Origin: Agrostemma githago
Lineage: Eukaryota; Streptophyta; Magnoliopsida; Caryophyllales; Caryophyllaceae
Reading direction: 5' to 3'
DNA length: 64,000 nucleotides
NCBI GenBank assembly: GCA_958450325.1
Contig: OY288246.1
Coordinates: 38,806,544-38,870,543, forward strand
Of the stretch, positions 29,570-43,800 are shown piece by piece. Made by a program: the position numbers and the translations under genes. Under the pieces are notes generated by a model. The model searched no databases. It was not told the origin of the DNA and saw nothing but the letters and a program-made list of their open reading frames with translations. Every line of letters starts with the position of its first letter. The first letter of the stretch is position 1.

Positions 29570-30310
29570 AATTGTGACTATGCTCAACAACGACTGTGAC
29601 TATGCTCACCAATCACTATGATTATGCTCAACAACGACTGTGATTATTACGCATCTTACAAAAAAAAACATAACATCAAGAAAGTATAACCTAGAACTAC
29701 AAGATACCAAAATGCAATACTCATCTTACAAAGATGGTTTGGATGAAAATAACAACCACAAGAAAAATCAACAAAAACAATTTCGACTTTAAAACAACAA
29801 AACTGTGTTATGAATATTATCAAGTGAAACAACTGGTAAAAAAAACCCCTTGATTAAACCTTATAAAGTATGAATCTTCAAACACGTGTATTAAACTCTA
29901 AACTCAACGACACCTAACTTTCATCAAGACTATTGTGACTATGCCCAACAATAATTGTGACTATGTTCACCAGCGACTGTGAGTCTGTGACTATGCTCAA
30001 CAACGACTGTGATTATTACTCATCTGACAAAAAAACAAAACATCAAGAAAACATCAACTAGAACTAAAAGATATGAAAATGCAATACTCGTCTTACAAAA
30101 ATAATTCCGACTTTATAACAACAAAGTTGTGTTCTGAATATTATCAAGGGGAACAACTGGATTAAACCCTAGAAACTATGAATCTTGCAACATGCGTATT
30201 AAACTCTGATCTCAATGAAATGTAACTTTAATCAACAATGACTGTGACTTTTCTCAACAAAGTCTATAACTATGCTCACATAACAGCGTGATTATTACAA
30301 CAAACAGATT
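29570..30310. repeat. TGTGACTATGCTCAACAACGA repeats upstream of the transposase
   Basis: Repeated words of the type GTGACTATGCTCAACAACGAC, plus two diverged copies of a longer block (AACCCTAGATTAAACCCTAT...AAACTCTGA near 29510-29570 and 30165-30210). The core GTGACTAT is the reverse complement of ATAGTCAC in the other arrays, so the repeats point inwards from both sides. Confidence 0.6.
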
Positions 30311-31559
30311 GACTACGTGATTCTTCAACTTTGCAAATTAATAAAATATGAAATACATACATTTCCGAGCATACGAAATAATTTGAAGTTACCAAAATGC
30401 AGAAGTAAATAAACTCATCTTACCTCGAACTTGTTCAACAACCTCGAGCATAAGATCATCAGAGGAATATTTCGACTGTAAATTCTCGATAAAAAGTACC
30501 ATTGGATAGTATAAAGTTAAAGCTTGAGTAACTTTTTTAAAAAAATTACGGACAATTTATCGGATTATGAAGCATGTAGAGAATGGTTTGATGAGTGAAA
30601 AAAATTTGGATAGAAAAAATTTGGGTGATGGAATGAATTAATTTTGAAATGGGTTGAGAGAGATTGGTGTGGTTGACATGGGGAGCAAATCATGCCAGCT
30701 GCTGTCAGGACGCGCGAATGATGGCTGATTTCCTCTTCTTTTTTAAACCCAAGATCATCCAAGCCATCCATTTAACATAAGATCAAGGATCACAACCTCT
30801 AACTTTCCAACTTTTCAATCCACCACCAAATTCCTTGATCCCCCACCAAAAACCTTGATCTCCCCACTGTGTGTGTGAGAAATCAACGTGCGCACTAAAC
30901 TATCACACTACTGAGTCTCGCATAATAAAACAAAAATCAGGTAGATCTATAAATTGAAAAGCCGAAACAATCATTATCGATAAAGTCCGCACACATCAAC
31001 GGAGTTACATGTTTTGACCCAACACCAAACAAAATGTCAAAACATTCAATCAAATAGTCCACATTAAAATCAACTGCAATGATACATTCACGGGCCAAGA
31101 CCACATTTATATCGAACACCGGCGCAACTAGTGAGAATAAAAAGTACTCCTAGTTTCCAAATATTCATCTTTCATTAAAATAATAAAATATATACCTCAC
31201 ATATATTAAGGAAATGAGGTACGAGGGAGTAGTTTAAAGCAAAAAAAATAAATAAAAGATAATTACTCACAAAACATCGTAATTAAAATGCACAATATCT
31301 ACTCCGTACTACAAATAATATACTCGTAAAAGATAAACATATTAGAAAATGTAGTATGCTCAAAATAGCCACACCAAAAAGAAACGAGTTTTTCTAGTTA
31401 AATTTCAGCATAAGCTGATTCAAAATAAATTAAAAAATTCCCCGACTACAGCACAATTTCCACCAAGATTCCAATCACATTCACATAATTGTCCGACTAC
31501 AGTTTTTTACCTTTGGTCACATAAAAGTCTTGACATTATTTGACTTCCCATACAAAAAA
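30311..31559. other. Right end of the Mutator-like element and intergenic DNA
   Basis: No supported gene. The transposase leader probably lies near 30500-30780. CCTTGATC words repeat at 30778-30862. I could not find a matching inverted repeat on the left, so the element border (about 30905) is a guess. From 30910 to 31559 the DNA is AT-rich spacer beyond the VHA-A 3' end. Confidence 0.4.
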
Positions 31560-31803
31560 TAGAACTTATTCCATACCAAAATAAATAAATATCGTCACCG
31601 TCATTATTAATTATAATCCCACGACCGGAAAAGCAGGGCCAGGGGACAAGGAAATGAAAAGGCCGAAACAAAAGCAGAAAATAAACATGGCCATCTGTGC
31701 AAGTGCATTGCTACTCTTACAGCAAACACTCACTAGCTAGGCTCCTACCCAGAGGAACTCGCCAATTGCTACATTCGAGAAAGTAACGTGAAAAGTAGTC
31801 TAA
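31560..31803 (-). other. Probable 3' UTR of VHA-A
   Basis: About 240 bp after the TGA, ending in an AT-rich stretch with AATAAT-like signals on minus (around 31600). Extent is estimated; no other feature is seen here. Confidence 0.45.
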
Positions 31804-34800
31804 TCACCGAGTTTCATCTTCCAGGTTGCGGAAAGCAGTAATCAAATCATCGTAAAGCTTCTGGAATTTGGCAACAAGTGTGTCCTCTCCTTCAGCAGGA
31901 TCCTCAAATTTCTGAGACCTGTGATACCAATGAAATCCTTACTGGGTGCCGCTCTCTCGCAAAATAACTGTCATATTTTGAAGATTGGAAAATCAAAGCT
32001 GTTTTGTGCACTTACACTAAGCGGTAAAAGAGATCTCCCAGTTTAAGTTTAATCAAGCTGTAAGTTACTCTTTGACCATCTGAACCAGCGCCACGCTCCA
32101 CAGCCTGGAGTCATCACAAAGGCATTGAAATTACAACCACCACGATACACGCCCATCATTTTTATATCAAGACCTGGATAAATGCTCATTCAGGTCTGGC
32201 TATAACAAGAACCGTTATAGGACCTTTTCGAGTACAGGTTTGTCTTTCCGTGCGAAACATTTTTAGATTGGGTCAATTCCAGTTTAGTATTCCACGTTTT
32301 TCTCTTTAGGTTCAGATGCTTTAGTGCGGAACTGATGGTTTGGGCCAGGTAAGTTTCGCCACCTCCAGTTCAATAGCAGCTAAAGGTATTCCAAGAAGGT
32401 TGATCAGGGAACGTCACACAACTATCCCAAAATGACAACCATTTTACATAGATTGAAGGGCAATTTCACACAACCATACTAAAAGATTATCATCATCAAA
32501 ATCCTTGTTCAGAGGTAGCAGCAGCAACACCACCACCACCAACAACAACAAAGCAATTTTTCACACAACCATAATAAAAGATTATCATTATCAGAATCAT
32601 TGTTTAGAGGTAGCAACAACAACACCAGCACCAGCACCACCTCCACAACCACTACCAACAACAACAATAACAACAAAGCCTTAGTCCCAAAATGATTTGG
32701 GGTTCTCTGAAATCGTGAAGTCATCTCCCATAAAATAGTCACATAAAAAGGCACAATAGTAGCAATGATAAATAGTAGAAATAATAAGTAATCACAACCT
32801 CAAAAAAAGAAAAGAAGGAAGTCTTAAAGTAAACATAAGTTGCTACCTGATTGGCCAAATTGTAGAAATGGATGATGTTGCGCATCATCCAAACGGACTT
32901 GTAGAATGGACAAAACTTATCATATCTGTTATCAAATGGAGTCTTGCCAAAATAAGAAAGATATTCATTTCACAGCAACAAGATACAAAAAAAATAAAAA
33001 AAAAACTTACGGGGTAAAGGCATTTTGTGCTAGGTAGTCTTCCCTCAAAAGTTTAGCCGTATCCAAGGTGATTTTATCAGTCTCAGCCAAAGCATCTTTT
33101 CCAACAAGCTGAAACAATCAAGGAATCAATCATCAGACCAAATAGCTCCAAAAACACGAGTATATAGTTAGACTCAGGTATCTTTATGGGTCTTCTCCTG
33201 GAGATTAACCCCAAGCAAATCACTATGGGTTTGAGTGTATTCTATCAAGGAACTTATTTGAAAATAAACACGTTCGGATCATATGAGAACACTCCTATAT
33301 GAGAAAGGTGAGAAAACTTGTCACCCATTAAATTTAACCCACTAAATATAATCTTGGGGTTGTGATAAACTATATTATACACCCTACTAGACCAATCTAA
33401 AAAAATAGACCACCATTGTACATTTGACGGGCATTGACCACCATTGACTGGAGTTGACATGTTATTGGCATTGTAGCTGCAATGGGGAACATTTCAAATA
33501 TGAAGAACATACATTGTCACATCACACAAGGGACATTTATAGTTGAAACATTGCTTATAGCTTGCATGGACATTACAAATATGATGGATGTACTGATGTA
33601 CATTAATACATCACGCAAGGGACATTTCTACACTATTGCAGATTTTTTGAAGATTTTTTCTCATGTTCCCTTTGTAATTTGACTATGTGCATCCTTCATA
33701 TGTGTATGTCCATTTACACTATGACGTGCCAATGTACATTGACTATAGTCAAGATTCGGTCAGTCTGGGGCAGGGGGCCTTATGGCTTTCTGTCTTGGTT
33801 TTGATGGTTCGTATTTTGGTATTGATGTGATCTAACTAAAGTTAGATCGGAACCCGTCAGAACCGACATAAAATGCACTCCAGCCGGCCGGCCCCATGTG
33901 CACTGCCGACCGGTCGACTGCCCCTGTCCCAGGCTGACCGGATGACCATCCATTTTTTTGTCTTCAAGTGTAAGTGAAGCCTTAGAGAAGTGTGAGTGAG
34001 TTTTTGATAAAGTGTAAGTGGAGTTGATAAAGTGTAAGTGGAGCTCCTAAAAGTGTAAGTGGAGCCTAGAGAAGTGTGAGTGAGTTTCTGGTAGTTCTTA
34101 TTGTAGGTTCTAACCTAATCCTGATTCTATATATATATTTATTAAACTAGTCGTTACAATTCTTTCAGAGGTACGATGAGCAAATAATCGAAACCACAAG
34201 GGTACCATAAGAAAAGAATTGAAAACAAAGGTACCACGGTTAAAACATTGAAATACAATGGTACCATGGGTATTCCACTATTCCCTCAATTTTCAATTTA
34301 ATTTGAATTTTCAACTTTTAACGTCGTTATAACAAAAAAGTGATCAGGGGTATCACGGTCAAAACACAAGGTTACCACAAAACAAATTTAAAATGAGGGA
34401 TAACATGTGTAATCTGTCAAAATTCGAGGGTACCGTGAAAAATATCTGTTATTTAATATGAACGAAAAGGGGAAGAGAAGCAGGTACTTACATACTAATC
34501 GCAGCCCTCCATCTTTATTTTAATCTAAGGGTGATAATGTGTTCTCACCATTCTTACCGAGTTATTGTTCTCATCGGATCCTACCTCTATATATAAGTAA
34601 GTTCATAAGTCCTCATCCAAACCTTTACATCAAACAAATCAATGGCTAAGATTAAAACAAAATAGATGCAAGATTCACCCAGAACAAACTAAATTCTCTC
34701 TCCTACCTTACTACCTAACACCATCGACCACCACCACCTAACACTACCGCTGCCACCACCACTCATGCGCCGACCACTACTCTGGATTCACCATGTCACC

Positions 34801-37800
34801 AGCAACCACCTTTCATCCCGTGTAATTTCTGAGTGTAGTATAAAGTTACATAATCAAGGATTAAAGTTACACGGTTATACAATAAAGTTACAATCACCAC
34901 TCCAGCAACACCACGTCACCGTTGACCACGGCGACCACTTTCAAAATGCTGGGTTTTACTATAAAGTTACAAAGATTAGAGTTAAAGTTACACAATTAAG
35001 GATTAAAGTTACATAAATTTAATTTTCAGGTGGTTGATGGTGAGATGGGTATGAAGTTTTTGTTTTTTCGTATAAAGTTACAAAGTCACGTATTAAAGTT
35101 ACAAAGGATATACGATAAAGTTACATTAGTTCAAAATTGATATATATAAGAAGACCTTCAACAATGCATCACTTCAAGTGATATGTAACTTTAGACTCAT
35201 CGGGTGTAACTGTAAGCATATCCCGTGTAACTTTAAGGCTGAGTGGCTAGGATGAGGACTTATTGTATACTCCCTTCGTCCCAATGAATTCTTTACGTTT
35301 GTTTTTTTCACAGTTGCCGATTCGTTCATATGTTTATTTACGTATTATTAAAAATTCTAAAAGTTTGATAATCTTAATGTACTTATTAAGACAATTAAAA
35401 AAGGATCTCACATGACTATGTTTTATGTTATATATTAGAAAATACATTATAGATTGTTTCACCTCATGAACAACGTTAAAAAGCAAACGTAAAGAATTCA
35501 TTGGGACGGAGGGAGTATTAATATCTAATGCACTTACCCGAAGCTACCCTACGCAGCTCTTGGGAGATGCAAAAAAAAAACTTTGGAACACACAGAAATC
35601 AATGGAAAATTATGATTTCAGAAGTTCTAATAAATGTCATTTGTATAAAACAAATATGCCAAATATTCACTAATCTTTTGATAATGAACTTAGCTTTCAA
35701 CGGGAGACCCCAAAAAATAAAGGGATCAACAATACGATACTGATAAAACTCGTACCTGGACAATTTCGTTGAGATCGTCTTCCCTCTGAAGCACTTCACG
35801 AGCCTTTGTTCTGATGCTGATGAAATCAGGGTCAAATTTCTCGTAAAATGTTTCCAAAGCCTGCAAACATCAGCTACTTAATGAACTAATTCATGAAGAG
35901 CGAAAATGGTACAGAATCAATGTCATTATAAATGACACAGGTAAAACAGAAAAAATTTCTTACCGATGTGTACTTTGAGTAAGAAATAAGCCAGTTGACC
36001 GACGGAAAATGTTTCCTTTGGGCTAGTTTCTTATCTAACCCCCAGAAAACCTGAGTAAGAAAAACATATGATCATACATGGATGCTAAAAAATTTCATGA
36101 ATATATAACTCCACAAGAAACAAAAATAAAATTTGATAATAATTTCAATGATTACAAGGATCCATCACCAAAGAGATTCAGAACAACAAAAAATGATGCT
36201 ATGTCATACTACCTCCCATTTACTGAAACCTACCATAGATTGAATATATGTGAGATATATTTTAATCAAATGATAGGATTACAATAAATGGGAGGGAGTA
36301 TTAATTGGGATCATTATATACCTTCCCATATGCTTATTCTCGGGTTTTAAGTGCTTATTCAAGGATATTGCCTATTGTGGTTATTCTATGTAACTTTGAT
36401 GTCTTTGCGCATTCTTGTTGAGAGTTTTGTGATCGCTTGAGAGACTTTGTAAACCGAGCCCTTAGTGTCAAGTAAACAACACCTTAAAGATGTCAAAGTA
36501 GCAGTGAAAAGAAAAAAAGGAATGGAAATCATGGGAAGAGAAGGAAGCGAAGAAAGGATGAAGAGGAGACGGCGCACAGCGGTGATGAACTCCGATGGCC
36601 GCCATTCACTTTAAGCGAGGAGCTAAAACTTCAAAAGTGGTCGAAGGCAGCAGGCCACCGTTCCACCTACTACCCTTGGTGATCACCTCAGTGTGAGTCG
36701 CGGGCGGACCATCATCTAAGTCTGAACTCGAAACGCACCGTGGTCATGACTCCAGCAGGCCACGGTTCCATTTATTCTCGCAGACCTTAGTCGCTTTTTC
36801 ACTCTTTTCAATTTGATTTTCTGATTTTGGATACTACTATATATACTCTACTAGGGTTTTAGTGGCAGCTCATAATTTGAGGTTTCAATCTTGTAATTCC
36901 ACTAAAAAACCCTAGATTTCCTTGAATTATTAGATGCTAATCAATCACTACTATCTTGGCTATAGAGTTGAAGGTGGGTGAATGATTGCTGGTTAAATCT
37001 CTTTATGATGTTTGATGCAAAGAGTTAATGCAAGTTACACTAATTGTTTTTTTTAGCGAATAGAGATCATTTCATTAATAAAAAGTCATACGACATCTAC
37101 AACTTATATCGAAATTTAACGGATAGAATACTATAAACTTTTTTTTGTTCTAGAGAAGAGCGCACTACAAGAATTGAACTCTCAACCTCTCGGTCGGGGT
37201 AAGGAAGCTTTTACCACTTGAGTTTACCCCTTCTCACAATACTAAACTTTGAGTAAAATAAATTCTCATCAAAAGATTCAAAACAAAGATCTCTAACTTT
37301 GATATGCTCCGCATCTCTGCACATCCTCTTTTAATACTCCCTCCGTTTCATTTGATTCCATACGTTTACTTTTTGGACACTATTTACAAGTGAGAAGAAT
37401 CTTCGACATAACTTCTAGTATATAAAATAAAATATAATCAAGTGAGATCTTGTTTAAATCGTCTAATCGAGTGTTTCATGAATATCAAATTTTTATAATT
37501 TTTAGTAACATATAACTAAAGCTATAGACAAAAGAAAACGACCATCGACATACGTGCATAAAGCAAACGTATGTAATCAAATGAAACGGAGGGAGTATAT
37601 CACTAGTTGGAAAGCCCGTGCGATGCACGGGCCGCTTGTTAGTGACATTGATAAGTATACTAAGTTGGATGATTATATAAATTGGTGAGACTGCACAATA
37701 ATATCTAATAACGAATTATTACTCTTATTTATATAATAAAAATCGATGACCTCATTATAATTTTTTGATGTGAAATAATTTTACTTAACTTTATAGTCTC

Positions 37801-40800
37801 AAGAGATTTTTTAAGACTCAAAAGATTTTTGGTTAATATATAAGAACGAATGATTACTCTTATTTATATAATAGAATTATGTCACATTATAGTACAGAGT
37901 ATAATTTTTCGATGTGAGACAATTTAACTTAAGTTTATATTCATAAGAGCGCTCTACTTTTTTTGTTGATATCTGAGGACGAATGATTACTTTTATTTAT
38001 AAAATTATAAATCTTCAATGTGGGACAATTTATCTTAAGTTTATATTCTTAATAGCTCTTTTTAAAGTTTAAAATATTTTTGGTTTATAGTCTTAACAAC
38101 TCTTTTTAAGAATTAAGAAGATTTTTTTGTTTATATCTAAGCACAAAAGATTCTTCTTATTTATATAATAAAATTCTATCACTTCATTATAATTTTTCAA
38201 AGTGGGGAATTTTACGTTTTTTATACATGCAATAATAGATTCATCACTTTTTTGAGTAAATAATATGAAATTTATACACTAATGAAAGCATTTTATACCA
38301 CAAAATCTAACTATTTCATTTGTATATTTTTGTTATGTTAATTTTTTTGTTAAATGAAACTTAAAAGTTTTTTTACTTTACATGGTAAAACATCACATTA
38401 ATATAATGGATTAAATATATAAATATTATTATAATAATTAAAAAATTCTCTACTTGATTTTTTTTATTATTTATGATATTTTCCTGAATTGAGTTTTGAT
38501 GAAACAGACCAATCAAGTATCGTAATTTTTTGATGTGGGATAATTTTTACTTAAATTTATTATCTTAGAATTTTTTTAAGACTCAAAAGATTGTTGGTTG
38601 CCTTGATATCTAAGAACGTATGATTTCTCTTATTTATTAATTATATAGAATTTCATCACCGCATCATTATTTTTAATTCTTGGTTGATATACTTCTCTTA
38701 TTAATATATACTCGGTAGGATTTATCACCTCATCATTATTTTTTGACGTAGGATAATTTTTACTTAATTTTATAATCTTATGAGCTTTTTTAAGACTCGA
38801 ATAAAAGATTGTTGGTCGATATCTAAGAACGTACCATTGCTCTTATTTATTATATAGAATTTCATCACTGCATCATAATTTTTCGATAATTTTATAATCT
38901 TAGGTAATTTTTTAACACCCAAAAAAAGATAGTTAATTGATATCGAAAAACGATGATTGTTCTTGTTTATAATAAAGAATTGCATCACCTCGTCACAATT
39001 TTTCGATGTGAGATAATTTTTATCTAAGTTTATAATCTTGCTCAAAAGATTGTTGTTTGATATCTAAGAACGAATGATATCTCTTATTTATAATCTCAGG
39101 AGTAATATAGAACATCTAAATGACAATTTTTTACTTAAATTTATAATCCTATGAACTTTTTTTAAGACTCAAAAAATTGTTGGTTGATATCTAAGAACGA
39201 ACGACTACTTTTATCATATAGAATTTCATCACCTCATTATAATTTTTCGATGTGGGATAATTTTTACTTGTTTATAATCTTAGAAACTTTTTTAAGATCC
39301 AAAAATTTGTTGGTTGATATCTAAGAACGAATTATTGGTTTTATTTATATCGAATTTCATCACCTCAACATAATAATACTCGTGTAGGATTATTTTTTCC
39401 CTACACAAATTTCTATATATTAGTGATGTCTATTAGTGATGTTGTTAGTACGATATCTATGTAGTATCCGACCCTATGACTGATTAGTTGCCCACATACG
39501 TTAGTCTATCCTACTAAACTACTGTATCATGATGTATAATGTATTATTATTATTAAAGTCTCACAAAGCCTAGAATGACCCGCATAGGTATTAGGTATCA
39601 TATTAGGAGAATTAGGATTAGAACCGGCATAGGTATATTATACTCCTATTATTATAATCAAACATATTATTACTATTATTAAACTTTAATAATAAGTACA
39701 CTTTTTACTAACAACATCACTAGTTGGAAAGCCCGTGCGATGCACGGGACAATTTTTAGTGACAATGATATCAATTAAGCAAGTCGAAGGTAAGAGTATA
39801 TCTAATAGTAAATGAATATTATCCAAATACGTGAATATGTTTTTAAGGAGATAATATATGCAGTAAACGTCAAATTAAATTATAGGCGTGCATTATAGTT
39901 AGAAATATTTTTTTACTTAGAACTCTTTTTATGACTAAAAAGATTTCTAGTTGACGGATGCATGATTACTTTTATTTATATAATAAAATTTCATCATCTT
40001 GTTATAATTTCTCGATGTGGGATAATTTTACTTCAATTTATGGCCTTAAGAGTTGTTACAAGATTCAAAAGATTTTTCATTAATATCTAAAACGAATTAT
40101 TTCTCTTATTTATGTAGTATAAAATTTCATCAAGTAGCTCATCATAATTTTTCGATGTGTGATAACTTAATTTAAATGTATAGTTTTAAGAACTCTTTTT
40201 AGGGTTCAAAAGATTTCTGATTGATATCTTAAGAAGATAGATTATTTTTATTTATATAATAGAATTTCATCACCTAATCTTGAGAGCTACTCCGTATTAT
40301 AAGAATCAAAAGATTTTTGATTAATATCTAAAAAACAAATAATTTCTCTTATTAATGATGTACATCACCTCATCATAATTTTTCGATGTGAATAATTCTA
40401 CTAAATTTATAGTCTTAAAAAGCTCTTTTAGGACTCGTTTCGATGTGGATAATTCTACTAAATTTATAATCTTAAAAAGCTCTTTTAGGACTCAAAAGAT
40501 TTCCGTTTGAGATATAAAGACGAATGATTACTCTTAATTATATACTCCCTCCGTCCCAATGAATTGTTTGCCTATCCCATATTGGGGCGTCTCAATGAAT
40601 TGTTTGCCTTTCTATTTTTGGAATGCTTTTTACATGTAATTTGACCTTCTCATCCACATGTCACCTCCTAATTGGATCTCTTCCCCTTGGTGCCAAAACT
40701 AAAGGCAAACAATTCATTGGAATGGAGGGAGTAACAAAATTCAATCAACGTATAATTTTTTTGATTCGTTAAAAAAAAAACTTATAATTTTTCAATGTGG

Positions 40801-43800
40801 GAAAATTCTACTTGAATTTATGGTCGTATTATAAGACTTAAGAGCTATGATAAGACTCAAAATACTCGATCTGGGATAATTTTACTTGAACTCTTTTTAT
40901 GACTCAAAAGATTTCTGGTCGATGGATGATTAGTTTTATTTATGATGTAGTATAAAAATTTAGCAGCTCATCATAATTTTTCAATATTGTAATTTTTATA
41001 TCACAAATAAAACTCGATGCGGGATATATATGATTTATTAAGAGCTTTTTATAAGACCTATTGTAATTTTTCAATGTGGGATAATTTTTACTTCTCTTTA
41101 AGAGCTATTATAAGACTCAAGAGATTTCTGTTGATATCTAAAGACGAATGATTACTTTTATTTATATACTTCCTCCAAGTTTTAATGATCTACCCATTGG
41201 AATTGGCGCAAAGTTTTTTGGTACCATTAAAATATTGAGAAATAATAAGAAGTGTTCAAGTGGCACAAGTGGATATGTAGTAAGGATAGGATATCTAATG
41301 AATAAGTATAGAAACTTGTAGGAAGTAGCAAGGGTAGTATGGTAAAAATGATGGCCAAATAAGGAAAGAAATGAAGAGAATAAGATAGAAACTTGGATGA
41401 AAATGGTAAGTGAGAAGATGTTAGAAACTTGGAGGAAATAATAGAATTTCCTCATCATATTGTAATTTTTCGATGTGGAATAATTTTACTTTCTCCATCC
41501 ATATTTTAACTTGAATGGAGTGGACCATATATATTGAGGAGAGAATGAAGTATGTGGTGGAAAATGAAAACTGAAAGAAAATGTGTGCTCAGAAATAATA
41601 TTGCCCATAAAATTCAACCAAAAAGAAAAAATTGTAGGTGGGATGTTTAAAGATGGACAGCCCATTAAGAAAGGTAGGAAGAATAAAAATGGATAGAGGT
41701 AGTCTTCAATTTATAGCCTTAAAAGCTATTACGGAGTATATGACTCAAAAGATTTTTGACATCTAAAAACGAAAAATTTCTCTTATTGAGATATAAAATT
41801 TCATCACCTCATCATAAGTTTGTGACGTGGGATAATTTTACTTAAGTTTATAGTCTTAAAAGTTCTTTCAGGACTCAAAAGAAGATTTCAGTTTGAGATA
41901 TACGAATGATTACTCTATATTATACTCCGTATATGAGTAATACGGAGTAAAATTCAATCAACTTATAATTTTTTGATGTGAGATCATTCTACTTGAACTT
42001 ATAGTCTTAAGAATGCTTTTTAGGACTCAAAAGATTTCTCGATAATATCTAAAGACGAATGATTACTTTTACTTATATAATATAATTTTAATCGTCTTAT
42101 TATAATTTCTCGATGTGGGATAATTTTACTTAAATTTAGAAGTAGCTTTTAAAGATTTTATAAGACTACATTTTTTTATATCTAAAAACGAATGATGTCT
42201 CTTATTTGTGATACATATAATTTAATCACCTCATCGTAATTTTTGGATATGCGATAATTTTACTTAGTTTTTCTATATATTCTTTATTTAAATTAAAAAA
42301 TATATTAGAAGTAATTATAATTATTACAAAATTCAAAATTTTATTTTTATATATTTTGAGGGTGAATAAATATTAAAACAATGATCAAACATAATTGACT
42401 AAGCGTTTCACGATGTCGCCGTCCAATTTTTATTGCCTTATGAGGTGATAATCGCCGGTTTATATAATGATAATTTTTTGAGTATTAAATGGAATAGGGT
42501 TGTTTTTTTATACAAATTACTATATTCTTTATTTATTTATTTTTAAAAAAATCGAGTCTTAGGTGGAGTAGGATTTTTTTTCATATACAAATTCTTATAC
42601 TCTATTATTTATTTAACTTAAAAAATATATTTAAAAATTAGGACCAATCATATCGCTTGAAAAGTTCCTGCTTTATTAATATATATTGATTCTTTATTTA
42701 AATTTAAAAATATATTAAAACTATAATTATTAATAATTATTATTTCAAAATTCAAAAGTATAATTATATTTCAAAATTGTAATTTTATATTTTTTGAGGG
42801 TGAATAAATAAATATTAAAACAATTATCAACAGAATTGACTAAGTGTTTGCTATCGCTGTCCATTTTTTTTTGCCTTATGAGGTGATATCGTCGGTTTAT
42901 ATAGTGATAATTTTTTGAGACTTAAATGGAGTAAGATTTTTTTTATACAAATTCCTATATTCTTTATTTAAATTTTAAAAAAATCGAGTCTTAAGTAGAG
43001 TAGGTTTTTTTTTCATATAAAAATTTTTATATTCTTTATTAACTTAAAAAATATATTAAAAAATTTGGACCAATCATATCGCTCGAAAAGTTCCCGCTTT
43101 ATTAATATATAATATTGATTGTGTAATGATACAATTTTTCACAAGAGGATCTCCGGATCGGTTATGACGAGAATGGATTTCATCTAAACTAATAGATTGT
43201 AACACTCTGAGATAAATTGAAATACCACATAACAAACAATTGTGGTACTAATCTTTCGCGTCCTCTGCATTATCATAGATCCAAGCACTCTCCTAGAAGA
43301 TAGGGCAAAACTCATCAATGGATGGGGACAAAACTCTCATGAAAGAGAAGATGATTATTGTAGGTAGAAACTAATACTAATACTACTATAACTAGCTAAA
43401 ATTTGGGGGCCTTATCACCAATCAATGGTGGTAGCCCCATGTTTTTTTATGGAGGCAAGGAATTTTTTTTTTTGGATGGAGAAAAGGGTTTTCTTAGGAG
43501 GGAGCACCAATTGTTTTAAATAAGTTGATTTCAGCAAGTGTAAAATAAATTGCTCCTCAGACTTTATTTGCCCATTTAATGTTATTTAGTTTATTTTCTC
43601 AAAACCAAAACTACTGAGCAACATCTACAAAAGTATCTACTAGTGATACAACTTCAGATTCTCCACTTTTATTACACCAATTTTGCAGTTAGAAAACGGA
43701 GAGAATAATCAACAAAAATGATGTCTGACCTTATCAATGATGAACACAAAAGGCAAACAGTAGATTTACCTGGACAATACTTAGGGTAGCAGATGTAACA

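Larger units (their letters stand above)
9700..30905. mobile_element. Mutator-like element with Ulp1-type protease, split by LTR insertions
   Basis: Two decayed genes, a C48 (Ulp1-like) protease on plus at the left and a FAR1/Mutator-type transposase on minus at the right, share the same ~22-nt repeat family in their non-coding parts. I therefore treat them as one element. It is interrupted by an LTR at 11571-14305, an LTR fragment at 14306 and a complete Athila-type element at 16021-25825, whose TACTA duplication lets the original sequence be rejoined. Mutator-like elements carrying Ulp1 genes (Kaonashi, KI-MULE) are known in plants. Terminal inverted repeats were not found, so both borders are estimates. 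Confidence 0.6.
33109..35755 (-). other. VHA-A intron 16 (2.6 kb) with repeats
   Basis: Contains a GC-rich palindromic patch at 33883-33945, short direct repeats of AGTGTAAGTGGAG type at 33968-34090, a TIR element (34605-35263) and a Stowaway MITE (35270-35515). No gene. Confidence 0.8.
37640..42270. repeat. Degenerate AT-rich repeat family (intron 14)
   Basis: The words ATAATTTTTCGATGTGGGAT, TTATAGTCTTAAGAGCTCTT and GATATCTAAGAACGAATGAT recur in the same order at irregular 100-180-bp intervals, interrupted by MITEs. The same family fills 50330-53030 in intron 4. Coding capacity nil. Confidence 0.82.
36051..43769 (-). other. VHA-A intron 14 (7.7 kb), transposon-filled
   Basis: Holds, left to right, two MITEs, a SINE, Helitron ends at 37603 and 39720, a long stretch of degenerate AT-rich repeats (37640-42270), more MITEs and a 415-bp tandem duplication. 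No protein frame is supported; 36300-37000 and 43110-43769 show nothing specific. Confidence 0.85.

Noticed and set aside
37150..37239. Functional tRNA gene
   Set aside because: Boxes are degenerate, no cloverleaf closes, and an A-rich tail follows; a SINE fits better.
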